Origin: Streptomyces sp. Je 1-369
Lineage (GTDB): Bacteria > Actinomycetota > Actinomycetes > Streptomycetales > Streptomycetaceae
Reading direction: 5' to 3'
Length of the DNA: 64,000 nucleotides
Assembly (NCBI RefSeq): GCF_026810505.1
Contig: NZ_CP101750.1
Span: forward strand, 1,207,448 to 1,271,447
This document shows, piece after piece, positions 23,374 to 31,676 of the stretch (within the stretch, counting starts at the first letter, position 1; every line of letters starts with the position of its first letter). A model generated the notes under the pieces. It saw nothing but the letters and a program-made list of their open reading frames with translations. It was not told the DNA's origin and made no database searches. The position numbers and the translations under genes were made by a program.

Positions 23374-23718
23374 TCATACGGCCTCGCCGAGGGCCGCGAT
23401 CACATCGGCCTTGCGGGGCTGCCCGACGGCGCGGCGGACCACGTGGCCGGCGGCGTCGAGGACGAGCACGGTGGGTGTCTTGAGGATGCGCAGTTCCCGT
23501 ACGAGATCGAGCTCGGCCTCGGCGTCGATCTCCACGTGGGTCACGCCGGGGACCATTCCGGCCACATCCGCGAGCACTCTGCGCGTCGCGCGACAAGGCT
23601 GGCAGAAGGCGCTGGAGAACTGCACGAGCGTCGCCCGCTCCCCCAGCCGCCCGATGTCCGCCACGCCGAGCCCGCGCCTGGCCTCCTGTCCCCGCACGTA
23701 CACCTCTTCCCTCGCCAT
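23374..23718 (-). CDS. thioredoxin-like protein
   Basis: A 114-residue thioredoxin-fold protein. ATG 23718 is chosen over a longer in-frame start at 23805 because the fold begins soon after. The active site reads SSAFCQPCRATRRVL, a C-x-x-C motif with Gln-Pro in place of the usual Gly-Pro, and the cis-proline loop is KTPTVLVLD. It should reduce disulfides or act in redox sensing; the CQPC pair may shift its redox potential. No signal peptide is present. It lies upstream of and on the same strand as the leader peptide and flavin reductase, but a gap of 110 bases makes cotranscription uncertain. Confidence 0.8.
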   Translation of the reverse strand: MAREEVYVRGQEARRGLGVADIGRLGERATLVQFSSAFCQPCRATRRVLADVAGMVPGVTHVEIDAEAELDLVRELRILKTPTVLVLDAAGHVVRRAVGQPRKADVIAALGEAV

Positions 23719-23922
23719 TCCCGCACCAATGCGCTCCGTAGTACAGCGTGCATGCGCCCCGAATGATTCCGACGTGACGAGAATCTCCCGTATCGGCGGC
23801 ACCAAGGCTGGTCAGCCGTCCGTTGATGGGGCACGATCTGCGCAACGCCGAAAAACCTACGGCTGCGTAACTTGATGCCGGGACCCCCTCCCCAGGCAGG
23901 AAACGAAGGGCCCTTCCCACCC

Positions 23923-24651
23923 ATGGCAGAGCTTGTCTACCGTCCCGTCATCGGTGCCGCGAAAACGCTGTTCAAGGCATGGGACCTCAAGATCGACTGC
24001 AAGGGGTCGGAGAACATCCCACGCTCCGGCGGCGCGGTTCTGGTGAGCAATCACATCAGTTACCTCGACTTCATCTTCGACGGCCTCGCCGCCCTGCCGC
24101 AGAAGCGTGTGGTGCGGTTCATGGCGAAGGAGTCGGTGTTCCGGCACAAGATCTCCGGCCCGCTGATGCGCGGGATGAAGCACATCCCGGTCGACCGCGA
24201 GCAGGGCGAAACGGCCTACGCGCACGCGCTGGACTCGCTGCGCTCCGGGGAGATCATCGGCGTCTTCCCCGAGGCGACGATCTCGCAGTCGTTCACCCTG
24301 AAGCAGTTCAAGTCGGGTGCCGCGCGACTGGCCCAGGAGGCCGGCGTGCCGCTGATCCCGATGGCCCTGTGGGGCACGCAGCGGCTGTGGACCAAGGGCA
24401 AGCCGCGCAACTTCAAGCGCAGCCACCTGCCGATCACGATCCGGGTCGGCGAGCCGGTGGAGGCGCCGAAGGACCAGTTCGCGGGTGCGATCACCCGGCG
24501 GCTGCGCGAGCGCTGCCAGGAGCTCCTCGAGGCCGCGCAGCGCGCCTATCCCGTACGTCCCAAGGGGCCGGACGACACCTGGTGGATGCCCGCGCACCTC
24601 GGCGGCACGGCGCCGACCCCCGCCGAGGTAAAGGCCACCGAGGCGGGCTGA
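23923..24651 (+). CDS. plsC: 1-acyl-sn-glycerol-3-phosphate acyltransferase
   Basis: A 242-residue PlsC-family enzyme. The catalytic NHxxxxD motif is SNHISYLDFIF (near residue 42) and the substrate motif is VFPEATIS in place of the more common FPEGTRS. GAARLAQEAGVPLIPMALWG follows as in the family. It transfers an acyl chain to the sn-2 position of lysophosphatidate in phospholipid synthesis. ATG 23923 is preferred since MAELVYRPVIGAAK is the normal family start; an in-frame ATG at 23875 is possible. The upstream region also carries the thioredoxin promoter on the other strand. Confidence 0.88.
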   Translation: MAELVYRPVIGAAKTLFKAWDLKIDCKGSENIPRSGGAVLVSNHISYLDFIFDGLAALPQKRVVRFMAKESVFRHKISGPLMRGMKHIPVDREQGETAYAHALDSLRSGEIIGVFPEATISQSFTLKQFKSGAARLAQEAGVPLIPMALWGTQRLWTKGKPRNFKRSHLPITIRVGEPVEAPKDQFAGAITRRLRERCQELLEAAQRAYPVRPKGPDDTWWMPAHLGGTAPTPAEVKATEAG

Positions 24652-24676
24652 CGGCCGCGGCCCTCGGTCGCGCCTC

Positions 24677-25354
24677 TCAGCGCAGGGTGATGTCCGCGCC
24701 GGGGCTGAACTTCGCGAGAAGCCCGGCCAGTTCCGCGCCCGCCGCGTCGAGGCCCGCGTCCGGGCCCATGCCCTCCAGCAGGAAGATCGCGTCGACCGAC
24801 TCCTCGGTGAGGCGGGTGCGCGGGCCCTGGCGCCAGTTCCAGCGGCGGCACGTGACGCCCTCGTCGTCGCACCAGACCACCTCGCCCGCGTCGGGGTGCT
24901 CGACGACGCGCTCCCCGGCGGCGACGGACACGAAGTCCTCGTCGCCGGTGGCCCGCACCAGCCGCATGCCGCCCTTGATCCGGTCCAGGTCCTCACCGCC
25001 GACCGGGATCAGATGGGCGACGCTGACGGCGTTGTAGAGGTCGACGAGCAGGTTGATGCGCGGCAGTCCGCCGTCCGCGAGGGCGCGCTTGGCGAGCGCC
25101 TCGGCGGAGTTGCGGGTGCGCGAGGGCTTCGCGCCGAAGGCCGTGTACGCGGCGCGCCAGGCGGCCATGTGCGGGTCCTCGTGCGGGGCGCGTCCTTCGA
25201 GCCGTGCGGCGAGGCGGCGGGTCGCGTCGTCGAGGAGGGCCTCGGTGGCGTCCGTGCCGGGTCCGTTGACGAGCCCGCGGGCCTCGATGACGACGTGGGT
25301 GAAGTCGGGCGCGAGGGCGCGGACCTCGTCGGAGACGGTCAGGTGGAGGGTCAT
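24677..25354 (-). CDS. B3/4 domain protein (tRNA-editing-like fold)
   Basis: A 225-residue protein matching the B3/B4 fold found in the beta chain of phenylalanyl-tRNA synthetase and in stand-alone proteins. Visible cues are FTHVVIEARGLVNG, AWRAAYTAFGAKPSRTRNSAEALAKRAL, the signature LPRINLLVDLYNAVSVAHLIPVGGEDLD, and VVWCDDEGVTCRRWNWRQGPRTRL. Stand-alone members may hydrolyse mischarged tRNA or amino-acid esters, but this is not established. It is 13 bases downstream of a transglutaminase-like gene, forming a two-gene operon. Confidence 0.8.
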   Translation of the reverse strand: MTLHLTVSDEVRALAPDFTHVVIEARGLVNGPGTDATEALLDDATRRLAARLEGRAPHEDPHMAAWRAAYTAFGAKPSRTRNSAEALAKRALADGGLPRINLLVDLYNAVSVAHLIPVGGEDLDRIKGGMRLVRATGDEDFVSVAAGERVVEHPDAGEVVWCDDEGVTCRRWNWRQGPRTRLTEESVDAIFLLEGMGPDAGLDAAGAELAGLLAKFSPGADITLR

Positions 25355-25367
25355 GGTCCGTCGTGCC

Positions 25368-25964
25368 TCACAGTTCTGAGGGGTATATCTGCCAGAGGTG
25401 GTGCCGGTCCCGGGCTTCCTTGAGCGCACGGAGGGCCACGGGGCTCGGTTCAGCATAGAGGACCGGGTAGTCCACTTCGTTGGACTCCGGGTCCACGGGC
25501 CAGGCCAGCTGCTCCGCGCCGATCCGGAACTGCGCGTCGACGCCGGCCGGGATGTTGCCGCGCGGGTCCTGCCGGTGCCAGGCGCCGTCGAGCCGTACGG
25601 CGACGAGGCCGTGCAGGGAGTAGCCGCTGGTGTTGTCGTCCCGCAGGCGCTGGTAGCAGAACCCCGTGGGGATGTCCTCGGCGCGCAGCAGGGCGGCGAG
25701 GGCGTGGGACTTGGCGGTGCAGATGCCGGTGCGTTCACGCAGGACGTCGGAGGCGCGCCAGGTGACCTCCATGCGGCCCGCGTCCTGCGAGTGCGGGATG
25801 GCGTCGCGCACGTACTCGAAGGCGGCGCGCGCGTAGGCGTACGTATCGGCGGATGCTTTTGCGAGACCGGCCGCCACCTCCCGGACCAGTGGATGGTGGT
25901 GGTCGACGATCTCGTCCGCCGCCAAGTACGCAGACAGGTCGGGTTTTTCCTGGGTCAGCCGCAT
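25368..25964 (-). CDS. transglutaminase-like cysteine protease family protein
   Basis: A 198-residue protein with the transglutaminase-core triad: Cys in RTGICTAKSHALAALLRA, His in GYSLHGLVAV and Asp in WHRQDPRGN. No signal peptide is present, so it is cytoplasmic. Members act as cysteine proteases or amidases. The ATG (25964) begins MRLTQEKPDLSAY. It is the first gene of a pair with the B3/4 protein, and a perfect 15-bp hairpin lies just upstream, ending the threonine aldolase transcript. Confidence 0.82.
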   Translation of the reverse strand: MRLTQEKPDLSAYLAADEIVDHHHPLVREVAAGLAKASADTYAYARAAFEYVRDAIPHSQDAGRMEVTWRASDVLRERTGICTAKSHALAALLRAEDIPTGFCYQRLRDDNTSGYSLHGLVAVRLDGAWHRQDPRGNIPAGVDAQFRIGAEQLAWPVDPESNEVDYPVLYAEPSPVALRALKEARDRHHLWQIYPSEL

Positions 25965-25981
25965 GCCACGGGAGCATAGGA

Positions 25982-26023
25982 ATACGCCCGACCGTACGTC
26001 AATGACTTTACGGTCGGGCGTAT
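25982..26023. terminator. 15-bp perfect hairpin after the threonine aldolase gene
   Basis: ATACGCCCGACCGTA (25982-25996) and TACGGTCGGGCGTAT (26009-26023) are perfect arms with a 12-base loop. It lies 32 bases downstream of the aldolase stop (26055) and 18 bases upstream of the next gene's start, so it is most likely a terminator; an operator role for the transglutaminase gene is the alternative. Confidence 0.65.
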
Positions 26024-26054
26024 AAGTATGCGGCCCTGCTCGGTGAGCGGCGGC

Positions 26055-27125
26055 TCAGCGAGCCATCTCCTCCTTGAGCGCCGCGAGGAACCCGTCGACG
26101 TCGTCCTCGCGCGTGTCGAACGCGCACATCCAGCGGACGTCGCCCGCGGCCTCGTCCCAGAAGTAGAAGCGGTACCGCTTCTGCAGGCGCTCGCTCACGT
26201 CGTGCGGGAGGCGGGCGAAGACCGCGTTGGCCTGCACGGGGTAGAGGATCTCCACGCCGTGCACGGAGCGGACGCCCTCCGCGAGGCGCTGCGCCATCTC
26301 GTTGGCGTGACGCGCGTTGCGCAGCCACAGGTCCTTGCTGAGCAGGGCCTCCAACTGCACCGAGACGAAGCGCATCTTCGAAGCGAGCTGCATCGACATC
26401 TTGCGCAGGTGCTTCATGTGCCGGACGGCGTCCTGGTTGATGACGACGACGGCCTCGCCGAACAGCGCGCCGTTCTTCGTGCCGCCCAGCGACAGGATGT
26501 CGACGCCGACGGCGTTCGTGAACGTCCGCATGGGGACGTCCAGGGCAGCCGCGGCGTTGGCTATCCGGGAGCCGTCGAGGTGCACCTTCATGCCCAGCTG
26601 GTGCGCGTGGTCGCAGATCGCGCGGATCTCGTCGGGCGTGTAGAGCGTGCCCAGTTCGGTGTTCTGCGCGATCGAGACGACCTGCGGCATGGCCCGGTGC
26701 TCGTCGTCCCAGCCGAACGCCTGCTTGTCGATCAGCTCGGGGGTGAGCTTGCCGTCCGGGGTGGGCACGGTGAGCAGCTTGAGGCCCGCCATGCGCTCGG
26801 GCGCGCCGCCCTCGTCCACGTTGATGTGCGCGGACTCGGCGCAGATCACCGCGCCCCAGCGGTCGGCGACCGCCTGGAGCGCGACGACGTTGGCGCCCGT
26901 GCCGTTGAACACCGGGAACGCTTCGGCGGTGGGTCCGAAGTGGCCGCGGATCACCTGCTGGAGGTTGGCCGTGTAGTCGTCCTCGCCGTACGCGATCTGG
27001 TGACCGCCGTTGGCGAGCGCGAGGGCCGCCATGACCTCGGGGTGGGCGCCCGCGTAGTTGTCGCTGGCGAAACCGCGCACGTCCGGGTCGTGGTGGCGGC
27101 GGGCGTCGGTCTTCGGCGGATTCAC
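26055..27125 (-). CDS. ltaE: low-specificity L-threonine aldolase
   Basis: A 356-residue PLP enzyme that cleaves threonine or allo-threonine to glycine and acetaldehyde. The family sequence is clear: FASDNYAGAHPEVMAAL, FNGTGANVVALQAV, HINVDEGGAPERM, KVHLDGSRIANAA, and the PLP lysine in SLGGTKNGALFGEA. GTG 27125 begins MNPPKTDARRHHDP; GTG 27164, overlapping the SDR stop codon as GTGA, is a second in-frame option, produced by a 17-bp direct repeat at the junction. It is the last gene of the DUF6421-SDR-aldolase operon and is followed by a strong hairpin. Confidence 0.92.
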   Translation of the reverse strand: MNPPKTDARRHHDPDVRGFASDNYAGAHPEVMAALALANGGHQIAYGEDDYTANLQQVIRGHFGPTAEAFPVFNGTGANVVALQAVADRWGAVICAESAHINVDEGGAPERMAGLKLLTVPTPDGKLTPELIDKQAFGWDDEHRAMPQVVSIAQNTELGTLYTPDEIRAICDHAHQLGMKVHLDGSRIANAAAALDVPMRTFTNAVGVDILSLGGTKNGALFGEAVVVINQDAVRHMKHLRKMSMQLASKMRFVSVQLEALLSKDLWLRNARHANEMAQRLAEGVRSVHGVEILYPVQANAVFARLPHDVSERLQKRYRFYFWDEAAGDVRWMCAFDTREDDVDGFLAALKEEMAR

Positions 27126-27177
27126 GGCTTCTCGGTCACGACCGGTCGTGTCGCGTACGGTCACGGCTTCTCGGTCA
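27122..27177. repeat. 17-bp direct repeat at the SDR/threonine aldolase junction
   Basis: TCACGGCTTCTCGGTCA occurs at 27122-27138 and 27161-27177, 39 bases apart. One copy covers the SDR stop codon; the other covers the preferred aldolase start. The offset is a multiple of three, so both copies offer a GTG in the aldolase frame. Confidence 0.8.
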
Positions 27178-27901
27178 GCCACAGACGGTTTCCGTTCACT
27201 TCTCCTGCGGACTTCTCCCAGACGCCGGCGACCGCATCGGCCAGATCCTTGACGTCCGTGAAGCCCGCGAACTTCGCGTTGGGCCGCTCCGCGCGCATCG
27301 CGTCGTGCACCAGCGCCTTGACCACCAGGATCGCAGCCGCCGCACGCGGCCCGTCCTCGCCCCCCGCCTTGCGGAAGGCGTCGGCGAGCGCGAGCGTCCA
27401 GGCCTCGGCCGCCGCCTTCGACGCGGAGTACGCGGCGTTGCCCGCCGTCGGCTTGGAGGCGCCCGCGGCGCTGATGAGCAGGTAGCGCCCGCGGTCGCTG
27501 CGCTGCAGGCCGCCCTCGAAGGCGAGGGAGGTGTGCTGCACGGTGCGGATCAGGAGCTTCTCGAGGAGGTCCCAGTCGGCGAGGTCGGTCTCGGCGAAGT
27601 TCTTGCTGCCGCGCCAGCCGCCCACGAGGTGGACCAGGCCGTCGACGCGGCCGAACTCCTTCTCCGTGCGCGCCGCCCACTCCCGGGTGGCGTCCAGGTC
27701 GAGGAGGTCGACGGTGTCACCGATGACGGTGGCCCCTCCGTGCGCGTACCGGGCGGCGTCCACCGCTTCGGCCAGGCGCGCGGCGTCGGCGTCGGATGCC
27801 ACGACGGTGGCTCCGGCCTCGGCCAGCCTGAGCAGGGTGGCGCGCCCTGCGGGTCCGGCCGCTCCGGCCACCGCGACCACGGCTCCATCGAGTGCGGACA
27901 T
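27161..27901 (-). CDS. short-chain dehydrogenase/reductase
   Basis: A 246-residue SDR starting at ATG 27901 (CGAGGACC just before). It has the N-terminal nucleotide-binding strand (GAVVAVAGAAGPAGRATLLRLAEAG), where the usual TGxxxGIG glycines are altered to AGAAGPAGR, plus ASDADAARLAE, and the active-site YSASKAAAEAW tyrosine/lysine pair. The GGWRGSK segment replaces the usual NNAG. It probably oxidises or reduces an alcohol/ketone with NAD(P). It lies 26 bases downstream of the DUF6421 gene and is directly followed by the threonine aldolase gene, suggesting a linked pathway that is not known to me. Confidence 0.82.
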   Translation of the reverse strand: MSALDGAVVAVAGAAGPAGRATLLRLAEAGATVVASDADAARLAEAVDAARYAHGGATVIGDTVDLLDLDATREWAARTEKEFGRVDGLVHLVGGWRGSKNFAETDLADWDLLEKLLIRTVQHTSLAFEGGLQRSDRGRYLLISAAGASKPTAGNAAYSASKAAAEAWTLALADAFRKAGGEDGPRAAAAILVVKALVHDAMRAERPNAKFAGFTDVKDLADAVAGVWEKSAGEVNGNRLWLTEKP

Positions 27902-27927
27902 GGTCCTCGCCTCCTCCTGGCGGCCGC

Positions 27928-29331
27928 TCACGCGGCGGCCTTCTCGGCGCCCGAGGTAGCAGTGATCCCCTTGGTGGAGGCGATCACGTGCTTCAGCTTC
28001 TTGGAGAGCGCCTCATAGAACATGCTGAGCGGAAACTCGTCGGGAAGCACCTCGTCCACCAGTTTGCGCGGCGGCAGCGAGGTGTCCAGGGCGTCGGGGC
28101 CCTTGGCCCAGCGCGATCCGGGGTGCGGGGCGAGGTAGCGGGACACCAGGTCGTAGGCGGCGAACCAGTGGACCAGCTTCGGGCGGTCGATGCCCGCGCG
28201 GTACAGGTCCTCGATCTCGCCGCACAGCTGGTTGGTGACCTCCGGCGCGCGCTCCCAGTCGATCCTGAGCTGGTTGTCGGTCCAGCGGACCACGTCGTGC
28301 TTGTGGAGGTACGCGAAGAGGAGCTGGCCGCCGAGCCCGTCGTAGTTCTTGACGCGGTCGCCGGTGACCGGGAAGCGGAACATCCGGTCGAAGAGCACGG
28401 CGTACTGCACGTCGCGTGCCTGCGGGACGCCTTCGGCCTCCAGCTTCACGGCCTCCTTGAAGGCGGTGAGGTCGCAGCGCAGCTCCTCGAGGCCGTACAT
28501 CCAGAACGGCTGGCGCTGCTTGATCATGAAGGGGTCGAACGGCAGGTCGCCGTGGCTGTGGGTGCGGTCGTGGACCATGTCCCACAGGACGAACGCCTGC
28601 TGGCAGCGGTCCTGGTCGCCGACCATCTCGCGGATGTCGTCGGGCAGTTCAAGACCGAGGAGGTCCACGGCGGCCTCGGTGACGCGGCGGAAGCGGGCGG
28701 CCTCGCGGTCGCAGAAGATGCCGCCCCAGGAGAATCGCTCGGGGGCCTCGCGCACGGCGATGGTCTCGGGGAAGAGGACGGCCGAGTTCGTGTCGTACCC
28801 GGCGGTGAAGTCCTCGAAGGTGATGCCGCAGAACAGCGGGTTGTCGTAGCGCGTGCGCTCGAGTTCGGCCAGCCACTCGGGCCAGACCATGCGCAGCACG
28901 ACCGCTTCGAGGTTGCGGTCGGGGTTGCCGTTCTGCGTGTACATCGGGAAGACGACCAGGTGCTGCAGGCCGTCCTCGCGGTGCGCGGCGGGCTGGAAGG
29001 CGAGCAGCGAGTCGAGGAAGTCGGGCACCTGGAAGCCCGTCCCGGCCCAGCGGCGCAGGTCGGCGACGAGCGCGCGGTGGTACGCGGCGTCGTGCGGGAG
29101 GAGCGGGGAGAGCTCCTCGACCGCCGAGATCACACGGTCAACGGCGAGTTCGGCGATGCCCTTGGCCGGGGCGCCGTCCGCCTCGAAGTCGATGGAGCCG
29201 TCCGCGGACTGCCAGGGCCGGATGTCCTCCACGGCGTCCTTGAGCACCGGCCACGCGGGGTGGTCCACCACCCGCCCAGCAGCGGAAGGAACCGCACCCT
29301 CGATACCCGACTGCACAAGAATTTCCGTCAT
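27928..29331 (-). CDS. DUF6421-family protein
   Basis: A 467-residue soluble protein of a family conserved in streptomycetes that I associate with DUF6421 from memory; its function is unknown. ATG 29331 follows GGAGG seven bases upstream. It is rich in aromatic residues and histidines, with blocks such as HLVVFPMYTQNGNPDRNLEAV, MVHDRTHSHGDLPFDPFMIKQ and LLFAYLHKHDVVRWTDN that could form a metal or substrate site. It heads the operon with an SDR and threonine aldolase, so a metabolic role linked to glycine, threonine or an aldehyde is a reasonable guess and no more. A 12-bp inverted repeat lies just upstream. Confidence 0.7.
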   Translation of the reverse strand: MTEILVQSGIEGAVPSAAGRVVDHPAWPVLKDAVEDIRPWQSADGSIDFEADGAPAKGIAELAVDRVISAVEELSPLLPHDAAYHRALVADLRRWAGTGFQVPDFLDSLLAFQPAAHREDGLQHLVVFPMYTQNGNPDRNLEAVVLRMVWPEWLAELERTRYDNPLFCGITFEDFTAGYDTNSAVLFPETIAVREAPERFSWGGIFCDREAARFRRVTEAAVDLLGLELPDDIREMVGDQDRCQQAFVLWDMVHDRTHSHGDLPFDPFMIKQRQPFWMYGLEELRCDLTAFKEAVKLEAEGVPQARDVQYAVLFDRMFRFPVTGDRVKNYDGLGGQLLFAYLHKHDVVRWTDNQLRIDWERAPEVTNQLCGEIEDLYRAGIDRPKLVHWFAAYDLVSRYLAPHPGSRWAKGPDALDTSLPPRKLVDEVLPDEFPLSMFYEALSKKLKHVIASTKGITATSGAEKAAA

Positions 29332-29346
29332 GTCCCATCCTCCACG

Positions 29347-29389
29347 GGAGAACCTCACGTTAGAACACCGTATGCGGGTGAGGTTCTCC
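29347..29389. promoter_or_regulatory. 12-bp inverted repeat before the DUF6421 gene
   Basis: GGAGAACCTCAC (29347-29358) and GTGAGGTTCTCC (29378-29389) are perfect arms with a 19-base spacer. It is 16 bases upstream of the DUF6421 start and 24 bases past the stop of the HSL esterase gene, so it could be an operator for one or the terminator of the other. Confidence 0.55.
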
Positions 29390-29412
29390 GCGACAAGAGG
29401 GGTCTCCGGAAA

Positions 29413-30456
29413 TTATCCTGCGCCACCCCCACATCCGCCGCCGTTTTTCCTGCGGCCTCCTGTCGACCCGATCGCTTCTGCCGCACCGGTCATCGCCCGC
29501 ACCGCGTCGGGGAGAACTTCGGGGAAGCCGAGGAAGCCGTGGAACATGTGCGGGTGGTGGTCGGTGGTGACCTGCCCGCCGACCGCGCGCAGGCGGGCCG
29601 CGTAGGCGAGCCCCTCGTCGCGCAGCGGGTCGCAGCCCGCGGTGACGATGTACGCGGGCGGCAGGCCGTGGAGGTCGGCGGCGCGCGACGGTGAGGCATG
29701 AGGGTGCTCGCCCTGGCCATCGGCGCCGAGGTACTGCTGCCAGAACCAGCGCAGGTGCGCGGCGGTCAGGAAGTAGCCGTGCGCGTTCTCGCGGTACGAG
29801 GTGGTGTCCTGGGCGGCGTCCAGGAGGGGGTAGAGCAGCACCTGCAACGCGATGGCGGGGCCGCCCTCGTCCCTGGCCCGCAGCGCCACGGCGGCGGCGA
29901 GCCCGCCTCCGCTGCTGTCCCCCGCGGTGACGACGGCATCCGGATCGCCGCCGAGCGCGGCGCTCTCCCCCGCCGCCCAGCAGAGCGCCGCGTACGCGTC
30001 GTCGACGGCCGCGGGAAACCGGTGCTCGGGCGCGAGCCGGTACGCGACGGAGACCACGACGGCTCCGGAACGGGCGGCGAGCGCACGCACGGTGGCGTCG
30101 TGGGAGTCGAGCCCGCAGAGGGCGTAACCACCACCGTGGAAGAAGACGACGGTGGGGCGTGGCGCGGCCGGGCGCGAGTCCGTCTTCGGGTCCGGCATGT
30201 AGAGGCGTACGGGGAGCCGGGGCGCGCCCGGTGGCCCGGGGATGGTCCGGTCCACGACGGTCCCGACGGCAGGCGGCGCCTTTCGCGGAACGGACGCGGC
30301 GGCGAGGATCCGACGCGCCTCACCGGCATCGGTGACGGCACCGCCGAGGTCGGGGAAGGCGTCCGTGAGGGCGTCGACGAGGGGGCGGGCGTAGGGGGCG
30401 AGGGGGGCGGAGGCGAGGGGGGCGGGGGCAGGCCGGTCCGGGGCGGGTCGTCGCAT
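29413..30456 (-). CDS. alpha/beta hydrolase of the hormone-sensitive lipase family
   Basis: A 347-residue esterase. The oxyanion motif HGGGYALCG and nucleophile elbow GDSSGGGLAAAVAL mark the HSL (family IV) group; the catalytic Asp is expected in CDPLRDEGLAYAARL and the His in HHPHMFHGFLGFP. A proline-rich head precedes the fold. It should hydrolyse short-chain esters in the cytoplasm. Its ATG overlaps the upstream oxidoreductase stop by one base (TGATG), so the two are coupled and probably act on the same compound. A Gly-rich tail (GGRRKNGGGCGGGAG) is unusual. Confidence 0.88.
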   Translation of the reverse strand: MRRPAPDRPAPAPLASAPLAPYARPLVDALTDAFPDLGGAVTDAGEARRILAAASVPRKAPPAVGTVVDRTIPGPPGAPRLPVRLYMPDPKTDSRPAAPRPTVVFFHGGGYALCGLDSHDATVRALAARSGAVVVSVAYRLAPEHRFPAAVDDAYAALCWAAGESAALGGDPDAVVTAGDSSGGGLAAAVALRARDEGGPAIALQVLLYPLLDAAQDTTSYRENAHGYFLTAAHLRWFWQQYLGADGQGEHPHASPSRAADLHGLPPAYIVTAGCDPLRDEGLAYAARLRAVGGQVTTDHHPHMFHGFLGFPEVLPDAVRAMTGAAEAIGSTGGRRKNGGGCGGGAG

Positions 30457-31592
30457 CAGATCGGTCCCGCCTCCTGGGCGCGGAAGTAGGGGATGACCTT
30501 CTCGCCCCACTGTCGCAGCGTCTCCAGGCAGGCCTCCTGGGGAACCGTGCCCATCTGGATGAGGCACATGATTTCGTCGGCTCCCGCGTCGCGCAGGCGT
30601 TCCACGTAGGCGATGGCGTCATCCGCCGTGCCGTAGGCGTGGTCGGTGTTGAACGTGGCCGTCGAGGTGGGGCGTACCGGAATGTTCTGTTCGTGCAGGC
30701 GCGCGACGACCTGCTCGGCGGCCTTCCGCATCTCGGCGGCCTCGTCACCGCCCTCCACGACCGCCTCGTCGGGGAGCCCCGCACCCCCGTACCAGTGGCC
30801 GATGGACTGCGCGAAGAACCGCTGGCCGCGGATGCCGACGCGCCGCGCGGCCTCCCGGTCGTCGAGCACGATCGTCGGGCAGAGCACGGAGAAGTGGTCG
30901 TTGACGGCGCCCGACACGAAGCGCGCGCCGGTGCGGGCCGCGACCGCCGCGTCGTACGCCTGCCGCATCGCGGCGATCGACTCGGGCCCGGCGAAGCCCA
31001 TCACCAGAGCGCCGATGCCGAGTTCGGCCGCCTGCGTGAGGGTCTCGGTCCTGCTGCAGGCGAGGAAGAGCGGTGGGTGCGGGGTCTGCTTCGGCCGCGG
31101 GAGGATCGGGTGCGGTCCGATGTCGAGGAGCTCGCCGTGATGCTCCAGTTCTTCCTTCTCCCAGGCCTTCCCGATGACGCGGAGCGCTTCCTCGACCTCC
31201 TGGGTCGTACGTTCCCTGTCCACTCCGCAGAGCGACGTCTCCTGCTCCGTGCCGCCGCGCCCCGCGCCGAGGTCGAGCCGTCCGCCCGAGAGCAGGTCCA
31301 GCATGGCGGCGCGCTCGGCGACCCGTGCCGGGTGGTTGAAGTTGAACGGCATGCAGACGACGCCGTGCCCGACCCTGATGGTGCTCGTGCGCGCCGCGAC
31401 CCAGGTCAGGAAGATTTCCGGCGCGCTCATGTGCGCGTACCACTTGAGGGAGTGGTGCTCGACCGCCCAGACGCGGTCGAACCCCATCTCCTCGGCGAGC
31501 ACGGCCTGTTCGACGCTGTCGTGGATGACCTGATGCTCCCGCTCGACGGTCGGATCGGCGAGCTGGGCCTCGAATATCACGGAGAACTTCAC
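30456..31592 (-). CDS. LLM-class flavin-dependent oxidoreductase
   Basis: A 378-residue luciferase-like monooxygenase-fold protein starting at GTG 31592, after GGAGGGCAC. Family cues are EEMGFDRVWAVEHHSLKWYAHMSAPE, ARTSTIRVGHGVVCMPFNFNHPARVAERAAMLDLLSGGRLDLG (in sequence) and the C-terminal GTADDAIAYVERLRDAGADEIM. It uses FMN or F420; the sequence does not decide which. A Baeyer-Villiger-like or hydroxylation step followed by ester hydrolysis by the coupled HSL esterase would make a coherent degradation pair. A 28-bp perfect palindrome lies 27 bases upstream. Confidence 0.88.
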   Translation of the reverse strand: MKFSVIFEAQLADPTVEREHQVIHDSVEQAVLAEEMGFDRVWAVEHHSLKWYAHMSAPEIFLTWVAARTSTIRVGHGVVCMPFNFNHPARVAERAAMLDLLSGGRLDLGAGRGGTEQETSLCGVDRERTTQEVEEALRVIGKAWEKEELEHHGELLDIGPHPILPRPKQTPHPPLFLACSRTETLTQAAELGIGALVMGFAGPESIAAMRQAYDAAVAARTGARFVSGAVNDHFSVLCPTIVLDDREAARRVGIRGQRFFAQSIGHWYGGAGLPDEAVVEGGDEAAEMRKAAEQVVARLHEQNIPVRPTSTATFNTDHAYGTADDAIAYVERLRDAGADEIMCLIQMGTVPQEACLETLRQWGEKVIPYFRAQEAGPI

Positions 31593-31618
31593 GTGCCCTC
31601 CAGAGGGAGAGTTGCGCA

Positions 31619-31646
31619 TGACGGTTAGTCATATGACTAACCGTCA
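31619..31646. promoter_or_regulatory. 28-bp perfect palindrome upstream of the LLM/HSL operon
   Basis: The half-site TGACGGTTAGTCAT is followed immediately by its exact complement ATGACTAACCGTCA, with no spacer. It overlaps the expected promoter of the operon starting at 31592. The size and symmetry fit a TetR- or MarR-type dimer site. No regulator gene with a matching site is adjacent; the TetR at 32921 has a different palindrome. Confidence 0.75.
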
Positions 31647-31676
31647 GTTCGTGAAGTCGCAAGGGTTACGGCCCAC

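Noticed and set aside
26055..27680. 541-residue version of threonine aldolase
   Set aside because: The extra N-terminus is the SDR gene read in another frame; the family begins at GTG 27125 or 27164.
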